Shown here in pieces: positions 35,901-46,043 of a DNA stretch of 64,000 nucleotides. Position 1 is the stretch's first letter. Every line of letters starts with the position of its first letter. Under the pieces are notes generated by a model. That model saw nothing but the letters and a program-made list of their open reading frames with translations. It had not been told where the DNA came from and did no database searches. A program made the position numbers and the translations under genes. Source of the DNA: Myxococcales bacterium (GTDB taxonomy: Bacteria > Myxococcota_A > Polyangia > Nannocystales > Nannocystaceae); contig JACKDV010000005.1 of the NCBI GenBank assembly GCA_020633315.1, positions 186,001-250,000 on the forward strand, written 5' to 3'.

Positions 35901-36616
35901 AGCTGCTTGGCCATCAGCAGCGGCAGGCCGTCGAGCTCGGGGAACGGAGCCTCTCCCACGAGCGCCTCGTGGAGCATCACCCCCACGCCGTACCAGTCGC
36001 TGGGCGGTCCCAGCACGTAGTTGGCGGCCTGCTCGGGAGACATGTAGAGGGGCGTGCCCGCCGGGCCGTCGTCGTCGACCCCCGCGGCCACCACCCTCCG
36101 CGCGAGCCCGAAGTCGACCAGCGCCACGCGACCGTCGGTGCGCACCAGCACGTTGCTGGGCTTGAGGTCGCGGTGCAGCACGCCCTTGGCGTGCAGGGCC
36201 GAGAGCCCCCGGGCGAGCCCGGCCAGCGCGTCGCGCAGGCGCCCGGGATCGAGCTGCCCCCCCGGCCGCACCCAGCCCAGGAAGTCGTCGCCCTCGATGA
36301 GCTCCATGGTGAGGAACACCGCCTCGGATCGCACGAACAGCTCGTGGAGGGGCACGAGGTTGTCGTGCTCCACGTCGGCGAGCGATCGGAACTCTCGCTT
36401 GAAGCGGGCCAGCGCGTCCGCCCCCATCGCCGGCAGCAGCTTGAGCGCCACGCGGTGGCCCAGCCGCAGGTCCCGGGCCGCGAACACGGTGCCGTGGCTG
36501 CCGTGGCCGATCACCGCCTCGACCTCGAAGCGCTCCGCCAGCGTGGTGCCGGGCAGGGTCGCCAGATCGAGGGGACCCGTGCCCGCGCGGAGGGTCGGCT
36601 CGTCCGACTGCGACAC
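32915..36616 (-). CDS. Ser/Thr protein kinase fused to STAND-type AAA ATPase and TPR-like region
   Basis: This ~1233-residue protein has three parts. The N-terminal PknB-type kinase (about 30-285) shows GHGSHGTVFAARD, VALKLL, HRDLKPSNVL (about 144), DFGLARR and GTPLYMSPEQ. An orphan AAA/STAND ATPase follows (from ~305: LFGREPELRCLEAALRR, Walker A GASGTGKT ~329, VEGRCHERESVPFKGIDDLVDAL-type region, Walker B LLLVLDDLQWCD). The long helical TPR-like C-terminal region runs from ~690 to the end. No membrane helix is seen, so it is cytoplasmic. The architecture resembles large bacterial kinase-MalT-like signal sensors. Start: a GTG at 36616 is preferred; a TTG at 36625 is in frame but overlaps the candidate -10 TAGGCT. 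It lies immediately beyond the T6SS genes and could be a kinase for the FHA proteins; this is inference from position. Confidence 0.88.
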   Translation of the reverse strand: MSQSDEPTLRAGTGPLDLATLPGTTLAERFEVEAVIGHGSHGTVFAARDLRLGHRVALKLLPAMGADALARFKREFRSLADVEHDNLVPLHELFVRSEAVFLTMELIEGDDFLGWVRPGGQLDPGRLRDALAGLARGLSALHAKGVLHRDLKPSNVLVRTDGRVALVDFGLARRVVAAGVDDDGPAGTPLYMSPEQAANYVLGPPSDWYGVGVMLHEALVGEAPFPELDGLPLLMAKQLQAPPSVVERVPASLRDLARLCDELLARGPEHRPREVEVLRRLGLTPEAAPVVSFDEPLFGREPELRCLEAALRRVGPFGERGAAVVVFVHGASGTGKTALVRRFVQQARLRGSAVVLEGRCHERESVPFKGIDDLVDALRRYLHQRAREGDPVRPSPGAEVLAQLFPVLADVPGFEPGGRLVADPVARRDLAVAALRELLRGLAEDEPLLLVLDDLQWCDTDSARVLVELLRPSGRPHALLVACYRDEDERVEEVLHGLRSRGQPSAGELIIEDLSIGPLPEAATRALAASWLAGRDDADALAEAVAREAEGIPLLAAELARHIASRPEVAVPERVDLEEVIRARVADLPAPARRLLEAVVVAGQPLEQRRVLAACDDDCRRPEALAVLRGRCFVRTLGPAPEDGIEVYHDRIALAVDGQLDAAQRTRWHERYVETLSAAEVDDELLAIHLEGAGRLADAAHRYGYAADRAGTALAFNRAAELYRSALRLVPRADRERARLQASLADVLAHAGRGTESGRAYLEAAALAEPGQVLELRRRAAEQLLRSGRVDEGLGELRDVLRAAALGDVPSPRRAMAGMLWHRLRIRTRGASFVERPAHRVPPELLFRVDTCWAAAIGLVQVNVIVGQTFQARHLLLALEAGEPRRVARALAVEVLYAATAGEHGTANTARLLREIGALAERLDDPRSRALAQLAAGTAAHYRGRFADAYPDLLAAEILLRTRCSDVAWELSMARTFMVTSLYYMGRLREMVAVMERSLADASARDDLHTALMLRVSYGPIEYLVVDDVAGARAELAECHAQWPDQLSRSTFLYAAVLAESRIERYADRGEAGWQALERHWAAIEGSLMLRRQPFRIFMSHDRGCAAALAAHQARGREREARLRVVAELAEQLMDERGPWGRAMAGPLQAARLAAAGRLDDARRCLELTQEGFASLGVELYVHAVGRRLGELLGGEAGRERIARADEAMRAEGIGEPARLAAMLVPPVLGWDP

Positions 36617-36624
36617 CGCGTCCA

Positions 36625-36633
36625 AGCCTAGCA
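36625..36633 (-). promoter_or_regulatory. Extended -10 element of the kinase-ATPase gene
   Basis: The minus strand reads TGCTAGGCT; the hexamer TAGGCT ends exactly 8 nt before the GTG at 36616. The same TGCTAG-CT core with the same 8-nt spacing occurs at 51258. Suggests leaderless transcription. Confidence 0.45.
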
Positions 36634-36736
36634 GCCCGTGGTGGAACCCTCGCGCGGCCGGGCTGCCAGCAGTCCACGCCCCCGACTCGTCCCGTGCGAC
36701 GCGAGCCGGAGCGACGACCGGTCGTCGGCGAGGGGC

Positions 36737-39739
<3,003 letters not shown>

Positions 39740-39827
39740 CCCGTGGCCAAGCATGCCAAAGCGTCGCGCCAGGGTCGAGCAAGCCCACCATGGCCCCCCT
39801 GCTCGCCACGAAACCGCGCTCGCCGGG

Positions 39828-40493
39828 CTACTGCAGGAACCAGAACAGGTGCTCGTAGTACGCGGGATCCCAGGGCGGCACGAAGCTGGCGTCGACCCGA
39901 TGCTCCCACCCCTGCTCCCCCGCCACGCACGCCTTGGCCTCGCCCTGGTGACGGAAGATGGTGGCGCCCCGACAGGCGACCTTGATCCCCTCGGCCACCC
40001 GCTCGTCGTACTGGCTGCGCAGCCCCAGGTTGAGGCGGGTCTCGCATCGGGGGAACTTCCAGCGGTTCTCGTCGGTGCGCTCGTGGCCCACGAGCGCGAA
40101 GTCGGTGTGCCCCTGCTTGCCCACACAGATCTGCAGGCGACCGTCGCGACCGTAGGCGTAGAACTCCACGATCATGAGGATGGGCAGCGCCCACCAAAGC
40201 CGCGAGCTCCAGCCCTTCTTGCGGGCCGCCGGCGCGGAGGCGCTCGCGGCCTTGGTGTCGGCGGATGTCGTGCGCTCAGCGGCAGCGTCGTCCCCCGAGA
40301 CCCCGGCATCCTCTTCGTCGGCGTCCTCGCTCCCCGCGCCCGAGGGGTCGTCCTCGGGCGCGCCGTCGTCCTGGTCGGCCGAGTCGTCCGCATCCGCCCC
40401 CGACTCGCTGGCGACCTCCGCCGCCGCGGCCTCCGCGTCGGTCTCCGCGTCCTCGGGCTCGTCGGCAGCGGGGCGATCCGCGTCTTTGGCCAT
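39828..40493 (-). CDS. Single-pass membrane protein with long acidic N-terminus
   Basis: This 221-residue protein has an extremely acidic, Ala/Asp/Glu-rich N-terminal ~95 residues (cytoplasmic, disordered). A short basic stretch (ARKKGW) is followed by a membrane helix (about 97-115, LWWALPILMIVEFYAYG). The C-terminal ~100-residue globular domain contains four Cys (QICVG, RCETR, VACRG, KACVA), probably two disulfides in an oxidising periplasm. No family recognised. It is upstream of the TPR kinase on the same strand (gap about 88 bp) and may share its transcript. An extended -10-like TGGTATTGA (40504-40512, minus strand) ends 10 nt before the ATG. Confidence 0.7.
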   Translation of the reverse strand: MAKDADRPAADEPEDAETDAEAAAAEVASESGADADDSADQDDGAPEDDPSGAGSEDADEEDAGVSGDDAAAERTTSADTKAASASAPAARKKGWSSRLWWALPILMIVEFYAYGRDGRLQICVGKQGHTDFALVGHERTDENRWKFPRCETRLNLGLRSQYDERVAEGIKVACRGATIFRHQGEAKACVAGEQGWEHRVDASFVPPWDPAYYEHLFWFLQ

Positions 40494-40805
40494 CGTGATC
40501 CCTTCAATACCAGTCCGGTCTGGGGAGCACCAGCGGGACCGAGGACGTGCGCATCACGAGTACCCGCGACCACATCGTTGACAGTCGGGAACCTCGACCG
40601 GCCCTCGTGCGTCTCACTCCGACGTGATTCTTGCGCGAGCACGATCCGGTTCCCATCCGGTCCGGCCCCGCAAGCGCGACTCGGCTACACGGCACGCCCT
40701 CGGCTGTGTCATAGTCGGTCGCGACGACCGAGGCGAAACATCGTCCCGCGCACCGCGGGGCGGACGTGATCGCCCCTTTCGCCCAACGATGGGAAACGGA
40801 CGAAG
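40494..40805. promoter_or_regulatory. Divergent promoter region with palindrome over a -10-like element
   Basis: This 312-bp region separates divergent genes. Leftward: TGGTATTGA at 40504-40512 with AAGGGA between it and the ATG at 40493. Rightward: TGTCATAGT (40707-40715) as extended -10, abutting a perfect 17-bp palindrome TCGGTCG-cga-CGACCGA (40715-40731) that could be an operator. A GG-N10-GC match with GGCACG (40691-40704) also resembles a sigma-54 site, although its -12 element is weak. No ORF is convincing inside. Confidence 0.4.
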
Positions 40806-41561
40806 ATGACGGCCGCAACCGACGAGGATTGGATCCAGAACTCGCTGGCACGACTCGAGACCCTCGAGAGCCAGCGCGAGCAGCTCGCCGCCACCGGACA
40901 GACCGCCAAGCTCGCGGAGATCGACGAAGAGATCCGTGGGCTGTACGAGGCGCTCGAGGCCGTGGCCGAGAACGATGGCGACGACGAGCCCGCCAACGAG
41001 GCGGCCGCACCGATGGCCGCCGCACCCGTGGCCGCAGCCGCACCCGTCGCCGCAGCGGCGATGGCTCAGGCACCGATGGCCAGCGATCCCTTCGGCGGCG
41101 GCGCCCCGATGGCCGCCGCGCCCCCGATGTCGGCCGCGCCCCAGCCCATGGGCATGGATGCGCCGATGGCCGGCGGCTACGACGACGTCGACATCAAGCC
41201 GCCCCGCAGCCCGCTGCCCATCATCCTGGTGGTGCTGCTGCTGGTGGGCGGTGGCGTGGGTGCCTTCTTCCTCATGGGCAAGAAGAAGGAGGAGCCCAAG
41301 GCGGAGCCCACGGGGCCGGCGGTGGTCATCGAGGCCGCGGCGGTCGGCGAGGACACGCAAGAGCCGGTGGTCGCCAAGGGAGCCGATGCCGATCGGACCC
41401 GCGGCACCAACTTCAAGGAGGGCTCCAAGAGCACCGCTCCCAAGCGCAGCGGCAGCAGCGGCACGAGCAAGAGCACCGGCCCGCGACCGTCTCGCAAGAA
41501 GGACGACGGCCGCAAGGTCACCGTGGACGGCGACGCCAAGGATCCGCTGGCCGGCATCTAG
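40806..41561 (+). CDS. Single-pass membrane protein with coiled coil and Ala/Pro/Met-rich linker
   Basis: This 251-residue protein starts with a coiled-coil helix (about 8-55, SLARLETLESQREQLAATGQTAKLAEIDEEIRGLYEALEAV). A low-complexity Ala/Pro/Met stretch (about 66-125) with PMAAAP repeats follows, then one membrane helix (about 138-157, LPIILVVLLLVGGGVGAFFLMG). The C-terminal region is Lys/Ser/Thr-rich and basic. The layout resembles AgmX/TonB-like or gliding-associated scaffold proteins of myxobacteria, but no conserved domain is recognised. The C-terminal part is probably periplasmic. It converges on the metallopeptidase gene at 41636, with a hairpin between. Confidence 0.7.
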   Translation: MTAATDEDWIQNSLARLETLESQREQLAATGQTAKLAEIDEEIRGLYEALEAVAENDGDDEPANEAAAPMAAAPVAAAAPVAAAAMAQAPMASDPFGGGAPMAAAPPMSAAPQPMGMDAPMAGGYDDVDIKPPRSPLPIILVVLLLVGGGVGAFFLMGKKKEEPKAEPTGPAVVIEAAAVGEDTQEPVVAKGADADRTRGTNFKEGSKSTAPKRSGSSGTSKSTGPRPSRKKDDGRKVTVDGDAKDPLAGI

Positions 41562-41585
41562 CCCGAGCCCGTCCCCACGCCACCG

Positions 41586-41615
41586 GCCCCGCGACGCACT
41601 CGCTGCGCGCGGGGC
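41586..41615. terminator. Bidirectional hairpin between convergent genes
   Basis: GCCCCGCG (41586-41593) and CGCGGGGC (41608-41615) form a perfect 8-bp stem with a 14-nt loop. It is located between the stop at 41561 and the end of the opposite gene at 41636. Probable terminator without a U-tract. Confidence 0.5.
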
Positions 41616-41635
41616 TCGTCGCGTGTGGGTGACGA

Positions 41636-43330
41636 CTACGGCGCGAGCAACCCCATGGCCTCGAGCGAGGAGCGATCGATGGCGCCGCTGCGACCGGGCT
41701 CGTGCCAGCTCAGCGCCTCGATGCGCGACGGCTCGACGGGCAGGGGCACGATGACGTTGTAGTCCTCGCTGCGCTCCCACTTCACCCACTGGGCGGGCTG
41801 CTCGGCCAGCAGCCGGCCGCCCGCGAAGAAGCGCACCGTGTGGTCCGGCGTGGCGAGCTCGGGCTCGAACCACCCCTCGGCGCGGTAGAAGCTCGAGCTG
41901 CCGTCCTCTCGCACCGTGCCCACCAGCAGCGGTCGGCGAGGCGGCACCGCGCCCGAGGCCTCCCAGGAGCTGATCGTCTCGATCCACGGCGAGACCAGGT
42001 GCCAGCCCCACTCGCTCACCCAGGTGCTGCCGCAGTAGGTCATGTAGTCGTGGGAGCTGGGCGGCTTGATGGTGATGGGGTTGCTCAGCACGTCGATGCC
42101 CCACGACTCGGTGTCGCCCTCGGGGTGATCGGGGTACGAGGTGTCCACGCCGGCCTCGTCGCCCGAGCAGCGGACGTGCAGGCGTCCCTGCTCGTGGCCG
42201 ATCTCGTGCACGAAGGTCTCGGCGGTGGTGGCCACGGACTGGTGGTACACGCCCCAGCCCACCCGCTGCGCCGCCTCGCCCATGGTGGGGCCGCCGAGCT
42301 GGGCGATGCCCGAGAAGTCCGGGCCGCCGCCGCAGGGCCGGATGACCCCGTAGTAGTAGTGTCCGGGCGGCGCCCCCTCGCCGAAGCGCATCGATTGCAG
42401 GGTGTTGAGCAGCCCCTGCCCCCCGCTGGCGTTGCCGTAGTAGGGCACCACGTCGTGGACGATGATCTCCACCTCGTCCGCCGGGTTCTGGGCGAGCAGC
42501 CGCTCTCCGAAGTAGTCGGCCACCGTGCGGGGGTTGCCGTGGTAGTCGGTGCCGAGCTCCTCGAGCAGATCGGGCGGCTCGGGGCACTCGGGTCCCAGGT
42601 CGTGGTCGAAGGGCACGACCACCACCCGCATCTTCATGGTGCTGTCCTCCACGCCGATGGGCAGCGAGCCGCCGCCCGCGGGGAAGATCGGGCTCTTGTC
42701 CGAGACGTCGTCCTCGTGGCCGGGCGAGGTCTCGAACATCGAGATCCGGTAGGTGGCCCCCGGGCGCACGTCCTGCGCCTCCAGGCGGAACACGAACGAG
42801 CCGGTGGGGCTGCCGTAGCGGCACTCGTTGAGCGGCTCCCCGTCGCACTCGGGCGGCGAGGTGTTGATGAAGCTCTCGTAGATCTCCGAGCTACCGTCGG
42901 TCTGCTGGAGGAACAGCACCGCGTAGATGTCTCGGTTGGCGTAGCCGGGGTCGGTCTCGTAGAAGGCCCGCAGCACGAGCGGGCGCCCCTGCAGGACGGC
43001 CCCGTTGCGCTCGCCGGGGTCGAGTAGCTCGCCGCCCAGCGCGATGGGGATGCGGATCCCCTGGTCGGCGGTGACCTCCACGATCTCGATGCCGGTGGCC
43101 GGAGGCGGCGGCAGGGGCTCGCCGGTGTCGGTGGTGTCGGAGCCCGCGGTGTCGTCAGCCGAGTCCTCGGTGCCGGGGCCCGAGTCGCCGGTTGCGGGCG
43201 GTCCCGCGCTCGAGTCCTCGCCGCTCGTCTCCATCACGCCGGTCGAGCCGCCGCCGCTCGAGGTCGGCGGATCCTCCGAGCCGCACGCGATCACCAGCCC
43301 CATCGATGCCAACAGCCCGGATCGTCCCAT
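41636..43330 (-). CDS. Predicted lipoprotein zinc metallopeptidase (HEIGHEQGRLH)
   Basis: This 564-residue protein has a lipoprotein signal (MGRSGLLASMGLVIACGSED; lipobox VIAC) and a Ser/Gly/Asp/Thr-rich linker with SADDTAGSDTTDTGE. A beta-rich N-terminal region follows, then a zinc site HEIGHEQGRLHVRC (His375, Glu376, His379, His385). A downstream HDYMTYCGSTWVSEWGW segment is like the Met-turn region of metzincin or M66-type peptidases. Cys in HVRC and in MTYC may pair. The start at 43330 gives a proper signal; an upstream start at 43360 would add ten residues. It is paralogous to the gene at 46044 (same linker style, same HEIGH.QGR.HV.C and YM.YC..TWVS.W motifs). Substrate unknown; surface location inferred. 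A TATGCT hexamer 9 nt before the ATG may be its -10. Confidence 0.82.
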   Translation of the reverse strand: MGRSGLLASMGLVIACGSEDPPTSSGGGSTGVMETSGEDSSAGPPATGDSGPGTEDSADDTAGSDTTDTGEPLPPPPATGIEIVEVTADQGIRIPIALGGELLDPGERNGAVLQGRPLVLRAFYETDPGYANRDIYAVLFLQQTDGSSEIYESFINTSPPECDGEPLNECRYGSPTGSFVFRLEAQDVRPGATYRISMFETSPGHEDDVSDKSPIFPAGGGSLPIGVEDSTMKMRVVVVPFDHDLGPECPEPPDLLEELGTDYHGNPRTVADYFGERLLAQNPADEVEIIVHDVVPYYGNASGGQGLLNTLQSMRFGEGAPPGHYYYGVIRPCGGGPDFSGIAQLGGPTMGEAAQRVGWGVYHQSVATTAETFVHEIGHEQGRLHVRCSGDEAGVDTSYPDHPEGDTESWGIDVLSNPITIKPPSSHDYMTYCGSTWVSEWGWHLVSPWIETISSWEASGAVPPRRPLLVGTVREDGSSSFYRAEGWFEPELATPDHTVRFFAGGRLLAEQPAQWVKWERSEDYNVIVPLPVEPSRIEALSWHEPGRSGAIDRSSLEAMGLLAP

Positions 43331-43352
43331 CGCCGGGCGAGCATACGTCCCC

Positions 43353-44477
43353 TCACCCACGACGACGAGCGCGACGACACCCGAGCAGCAACGACCACGC
43401 CACCGCGCCCCAGGGCCCGGGCGAGCCCGCTCGCTGGCGGCACGCGCACTGGGCCTCGAGGCGGGGCTCCGGCGCAGGCTCCGAGCCCGCCGTCACCGAC
43501 GCCACGATCACCACCTCGGCCTCGCCCACGTTGCGATCGTGATCGATGGCCTCGAGGTGCAGCGTGAAGCGCCCCTCGGGGACCACCAGCTCGATCGCGT
43601 GGGTGCCGGGCTCGGTGGACTCGTGGCGCCAGTCGAGCTCGGGGACCTCGAGCATCCAGCCGAAGCCCGGGCGATCGTCCGCGACCTCGAGCTCCACCGC
43701 GAGCCGATCGCCGGGGGCGAGCGCCCAGCCGTCGGGCGGCCAGAGGATCTCGACCCGCGGGGCCTGGGTGTCGGGCTCGCCGTCACCGAACAGGGCGAGC
43801 AGCTCGGCGTGGGCGTCCTGCTCGCCCGGCTCGCAGTAGCGGGCGCGGGACTCGGGGCACTGCGGGGGATCGTCGAGGTCCAGCTCCTGGCAGCCCTCCA
43901 CGAAGCTCGGCACCGCGGCCGAGGGGAAGCGCGCCATGATCGACTCGGAGCCGCCGGTGTGCTCGAGCCCCCACGCGTGGCCGGACTCGTGGATCGCGAT
44001 GCGACCGAGCTGCAGCGCGAGCTGCTCCTCGTCCACCTCGTCGATCGCGGCGTGGGTGATCCACTTGTCGGCGAACACGAAGACGGTGTCGGGATGCACG
44101 TGGTCGTCGCAGTCGACCTCGCAGCTCAGGCCGTTGAGCTTGGGGTCGAGGCCCAGGGTCCCGGGCGCGCCGCCGATCCGCACGTGGGTGAAGGGCAGCG
44201 GCGCCGGGGGCCGCTCACTCACCACCCGCACGCCGTAGGGCTCCACCAGGCGCCGGGCCTCCTGCAGCGCGACCGCGGCCGCGCGCTCGCTGCCGAGGAA
44301 CATGGGGTACGAGAACTCGCTGGTGACGCAGCTCGCCTGGCCCGGGCCGCTGCCGGGCTCGAGCCGTCCTCCGCCGAAGTCGAGGAACACGGTGGTACGT
44401 CGCGCCTCGATCGCCTCGGCGGTCCCGGGCCCGGCGGAGAGCTCGGCCGCGAGCAGCAGCGCGCTCCCGGGGATCAC
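43353..44477 (-). CDS. Secreted metzincin-like protease with MYXO-CTERM-like tail
   Basis: This 374-residue protein uses a GTG start that overlaps the stop of the upstream gene (GTGA), so it is translationally coupled. It has a weak N-terminal signal (IPGSALLLAAELSAG) and a zinc-binding motif HESGHAWGLEH (163-173; HExxHxxGxxH of metzincins). Its position fits a catalytic domain of ~200 residues rich in Cys pairs. A beta-sandwich domain follows (about 245-335, RVEILWPPDGWALAPGD...). The C-terminus CAC..., hydrophobic WGAVAWSLLLGC, RRARRRG matches the tripartite MYXO-CTERM sorting pattern (Cys motif, membrane helix, Arg cluster), so it is probably surface-anchored after processing. It lies 22 bp upstream of the 41636-43330 peptidase gene on the same strand. 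Confidence 0.82.
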   Translation of the reverse strand: MIPGSALLLAAELSAGPGTAEAIEARRTTVFLDFGGGRLEPGSGPGQASCVTSEFSYPMFLGSERAAAVALQEARRLVEPYGVRVVSERPPAPLPFTHVRIGGAPGTLGLDPKLNGLSCEVDCDDHVHPDTVFVFADKWITHAAIDEVDEEQLALQLGRIAIHESGHAWGLEHTGGSESIMARFPSAAVPSFVEGCQELDLDDPPQCPESRARYCEPGEQDAHAELLALFGDGEPDTQAPRVEILWPPDGWALAPGDRLAVELEVADDRPGFGWMLEVPELDWRHESTEPGTHAIELVVPEGRFTLHLEAIDHDRNVGEAEVVIVASVTAGSEPAPEPRLEAQCACRQRAGSPGPWGAVAWSLLLGCRRARRRG

Positions 44478-45964
44478 GGGGCGACCTCCTCGGCCTCGCG
44501 GTAGCGGCCGAGCCAGGCGTCGGCCTCGAGGTACACCACTCGGCGCGCGCCAGCGATCCACAGCGTGCCGTCCTCGCCCCACGCCGCGGCCCGGCCCTCG
44601 CCCTGGGTCACCGCGTCGGGGAGCGCCCACCAGCGTCGCTGACCGCCGGCGTCGTAGCTGGTCAGCCAGGGGCGCCCGGGGCAGTGGCGACGCGAGCAGG
44701 TCGCCTGCGGCAGGGGATCGGTGCCCACCACGGTGGCGCCGCCGCGGGGATCGAGGGCGAGCCCGAAGGCCTCGCGCCGCACCGTGCCGGCCGCGGGCTC
44801 GTCGACCCGCCAGCGCACGCCGCCGGCGGGATCGAGGCGAGCGAGCCACGGCTGGGTGTGCCAGGTGCTCGCGTCGCTCGGGTCGGGGGCGTCGAGCACC
44901 TCGGTGCCCGCGATCCATGGATCGCCCCCGGCATCGACCGCGACCGCAGCCACCCACGCCCCCACCTCGCCGCGCTGCCGCGAGACCCCGAGCTCGCGGC
45001 CGTCGGCGTCGAGCTTGGCGAGCCACCAGCGGGTGAGGTCGTCCTCGCCTCCGCCCACCAGCACGCCACCGTCGGGGGCGACCGCGAGCGCCCGCGCATC
45101 GTCGATGCCGCCGGCCGGGCCGTCGTGGCGATGCAGCCAGCGCAGGGTGCCCTCGCCGCCGAAGGCCAGCACCAGGCCGTCGCGATCGGCGGGCTCGAGC
45201 ATCACCTCACCCGCGACCACCACCCCACCCTCGTGCAAGGCGAGCGCGCTCAGTCGATCGCGCAGGCCATAGTCGTCGTGGAAGCTCCAGCGCGGCTCGC
45301 CCTGGGGATCGCAGCGCACGAGCCACACGTCGTCCTGCTCGTCTACCGCGAGCTCCCCCGCGATCCACAGGTCGCCCTCGCCGTCGATCGCCACCGCGCG
45401 GGCCGTGGCCGCGGCCCACCCATCCTCGACAGGGAGCCACCGCGACCAGCGGAGCTCTCCGTCGGAGCCGTGCTCGGTGATCCACGCCCGCAGCGGCGCC
45501 CCTTCGGCGGCCTGCCCCTGCCCCACCGCGATCACCCCGCCGTCCGCGGTCGGAGCCACCGCATGCAGCACGCCCGCCAGCTCGCCGCCGTCGAGGGCTC
45601 GCACCCAGGTCGAGCGCAGCGGCCTCGTGCAATCGCGGCGGCAGCCGTCGCGATCGTCGTCGTTGCCGTCGTCGCACTGCTCGCCCTCGTCGGGCCGGCC
45701 GTCGCCGCAGCGCGGCGCTCGGCAGTCGGCGCGACACGGGCCATCGACCGCATTGGCGAAGCCGAGGTCGCACTCCTCGCCGTCCTCCACCAGGCCGTTG
45801 CCGCATGCGGGTCCGTCGCGCGGCTCCACGGAGACGGGCCCGACCGGATCGCATGCGAGCACCAGCGCCCCCACCCAAGTGAGGCATCGCCTTGAGCATC
45901 CACACCCCGAGGGGCCATTTGGGCCTCCGGGCGCGAATTGATAGCTCTGGGATGGCTTGTGCAT
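44474..45964 (-). CDS. Lipoprotein with myxobacterial Cys-rich repeats and beta-propeller-like repeats
   Basis: This 496-residue protein has a basic-hydrophobic leader (CSRRCLTWVGALVLAC; lipobox LVLAC). Myxobacterial Cys-rich repeats follow (CGNGLVEDGEECDLG, CGDGRPDEGEQCDDGNDDDRDGCRRDC). The remaining ~370 residues consist of repeated blades with a GGV.V.G / DLWIAGEL / DPWIAGTE / TLWIAGAR pattern and Trp-rich strands (LRWSRWLP, PRWSFHDDY, LRWLHRHD, VRWRVDEP, RRWWALPD), reminiscent of delta-60/SBBP-type propellers. No catalytic motif. The stop overlaps the start of the metzincin-like gene. The start is not firm: ATG at 45964 gives a 20-residue polar pre-leader; a shorter protein starting nearer the RR is possible. 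It is divergent from the 46044 gene by 79 bp. Confidence 0.75.
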   Translation of the reverse strand: MHKPSQSYQFAPGGPNGPSGCGCSRRCLTWVGALVLACDPVGPVSVEPRDGPACGNGLVEDGEECDLGFANAVDGPCRADCRAPRCGDGRPDEGEQCDDGNDDDRDGCRRDCTRPLRSTWVRALDGGELAGVLHAVAPTADGGVIAVGQGQAAEGAPLRAWITEHGSDGELRWSRWLPVEDGWAAATARAVAIDGEGDLWIAGELAVDEQDDVWLVRCDPQGEPRWSFHDDYGLRDRLSALALHEGGVVVAGEVMLEPADRDGLVLAFGGEGTLRWLHRHDGPAGGIDDARALAVAPDGGVLVGGGEDDLTRWWLAKLDADGRELGVSRQRGEVGAWVAAVAVDAGGDPWIAGTEVLDAPDPSDASTWHTQPWLARLDPAGGVRWRVDEPAAGTVRREAFGLALDPRGGATVVGTDPLPQATCSRRHCPGRPWLTSYDAGGQRRWWALPDAVTQGEGRAAAWGEDGTLWIAGARRVVYLEADAWLGRYREAEEVAP

Positions 45965-46043
45965 GCCGCCACGGGCGCTCGAACGCTGATCTGCGACCGA
46001 TCGACCCTTTGAATTAGGGGGGAGATTCTGCCACATTGCAAGC

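Noticed and set aside
36625..36625. TTG as start codon of the kinase-ATPase gene
   Set aside because: The TTG begins in the base that ends the candidate -10 hexamer; GTG 36616 lies 8 nt after it and fits the leaderless pattern better.
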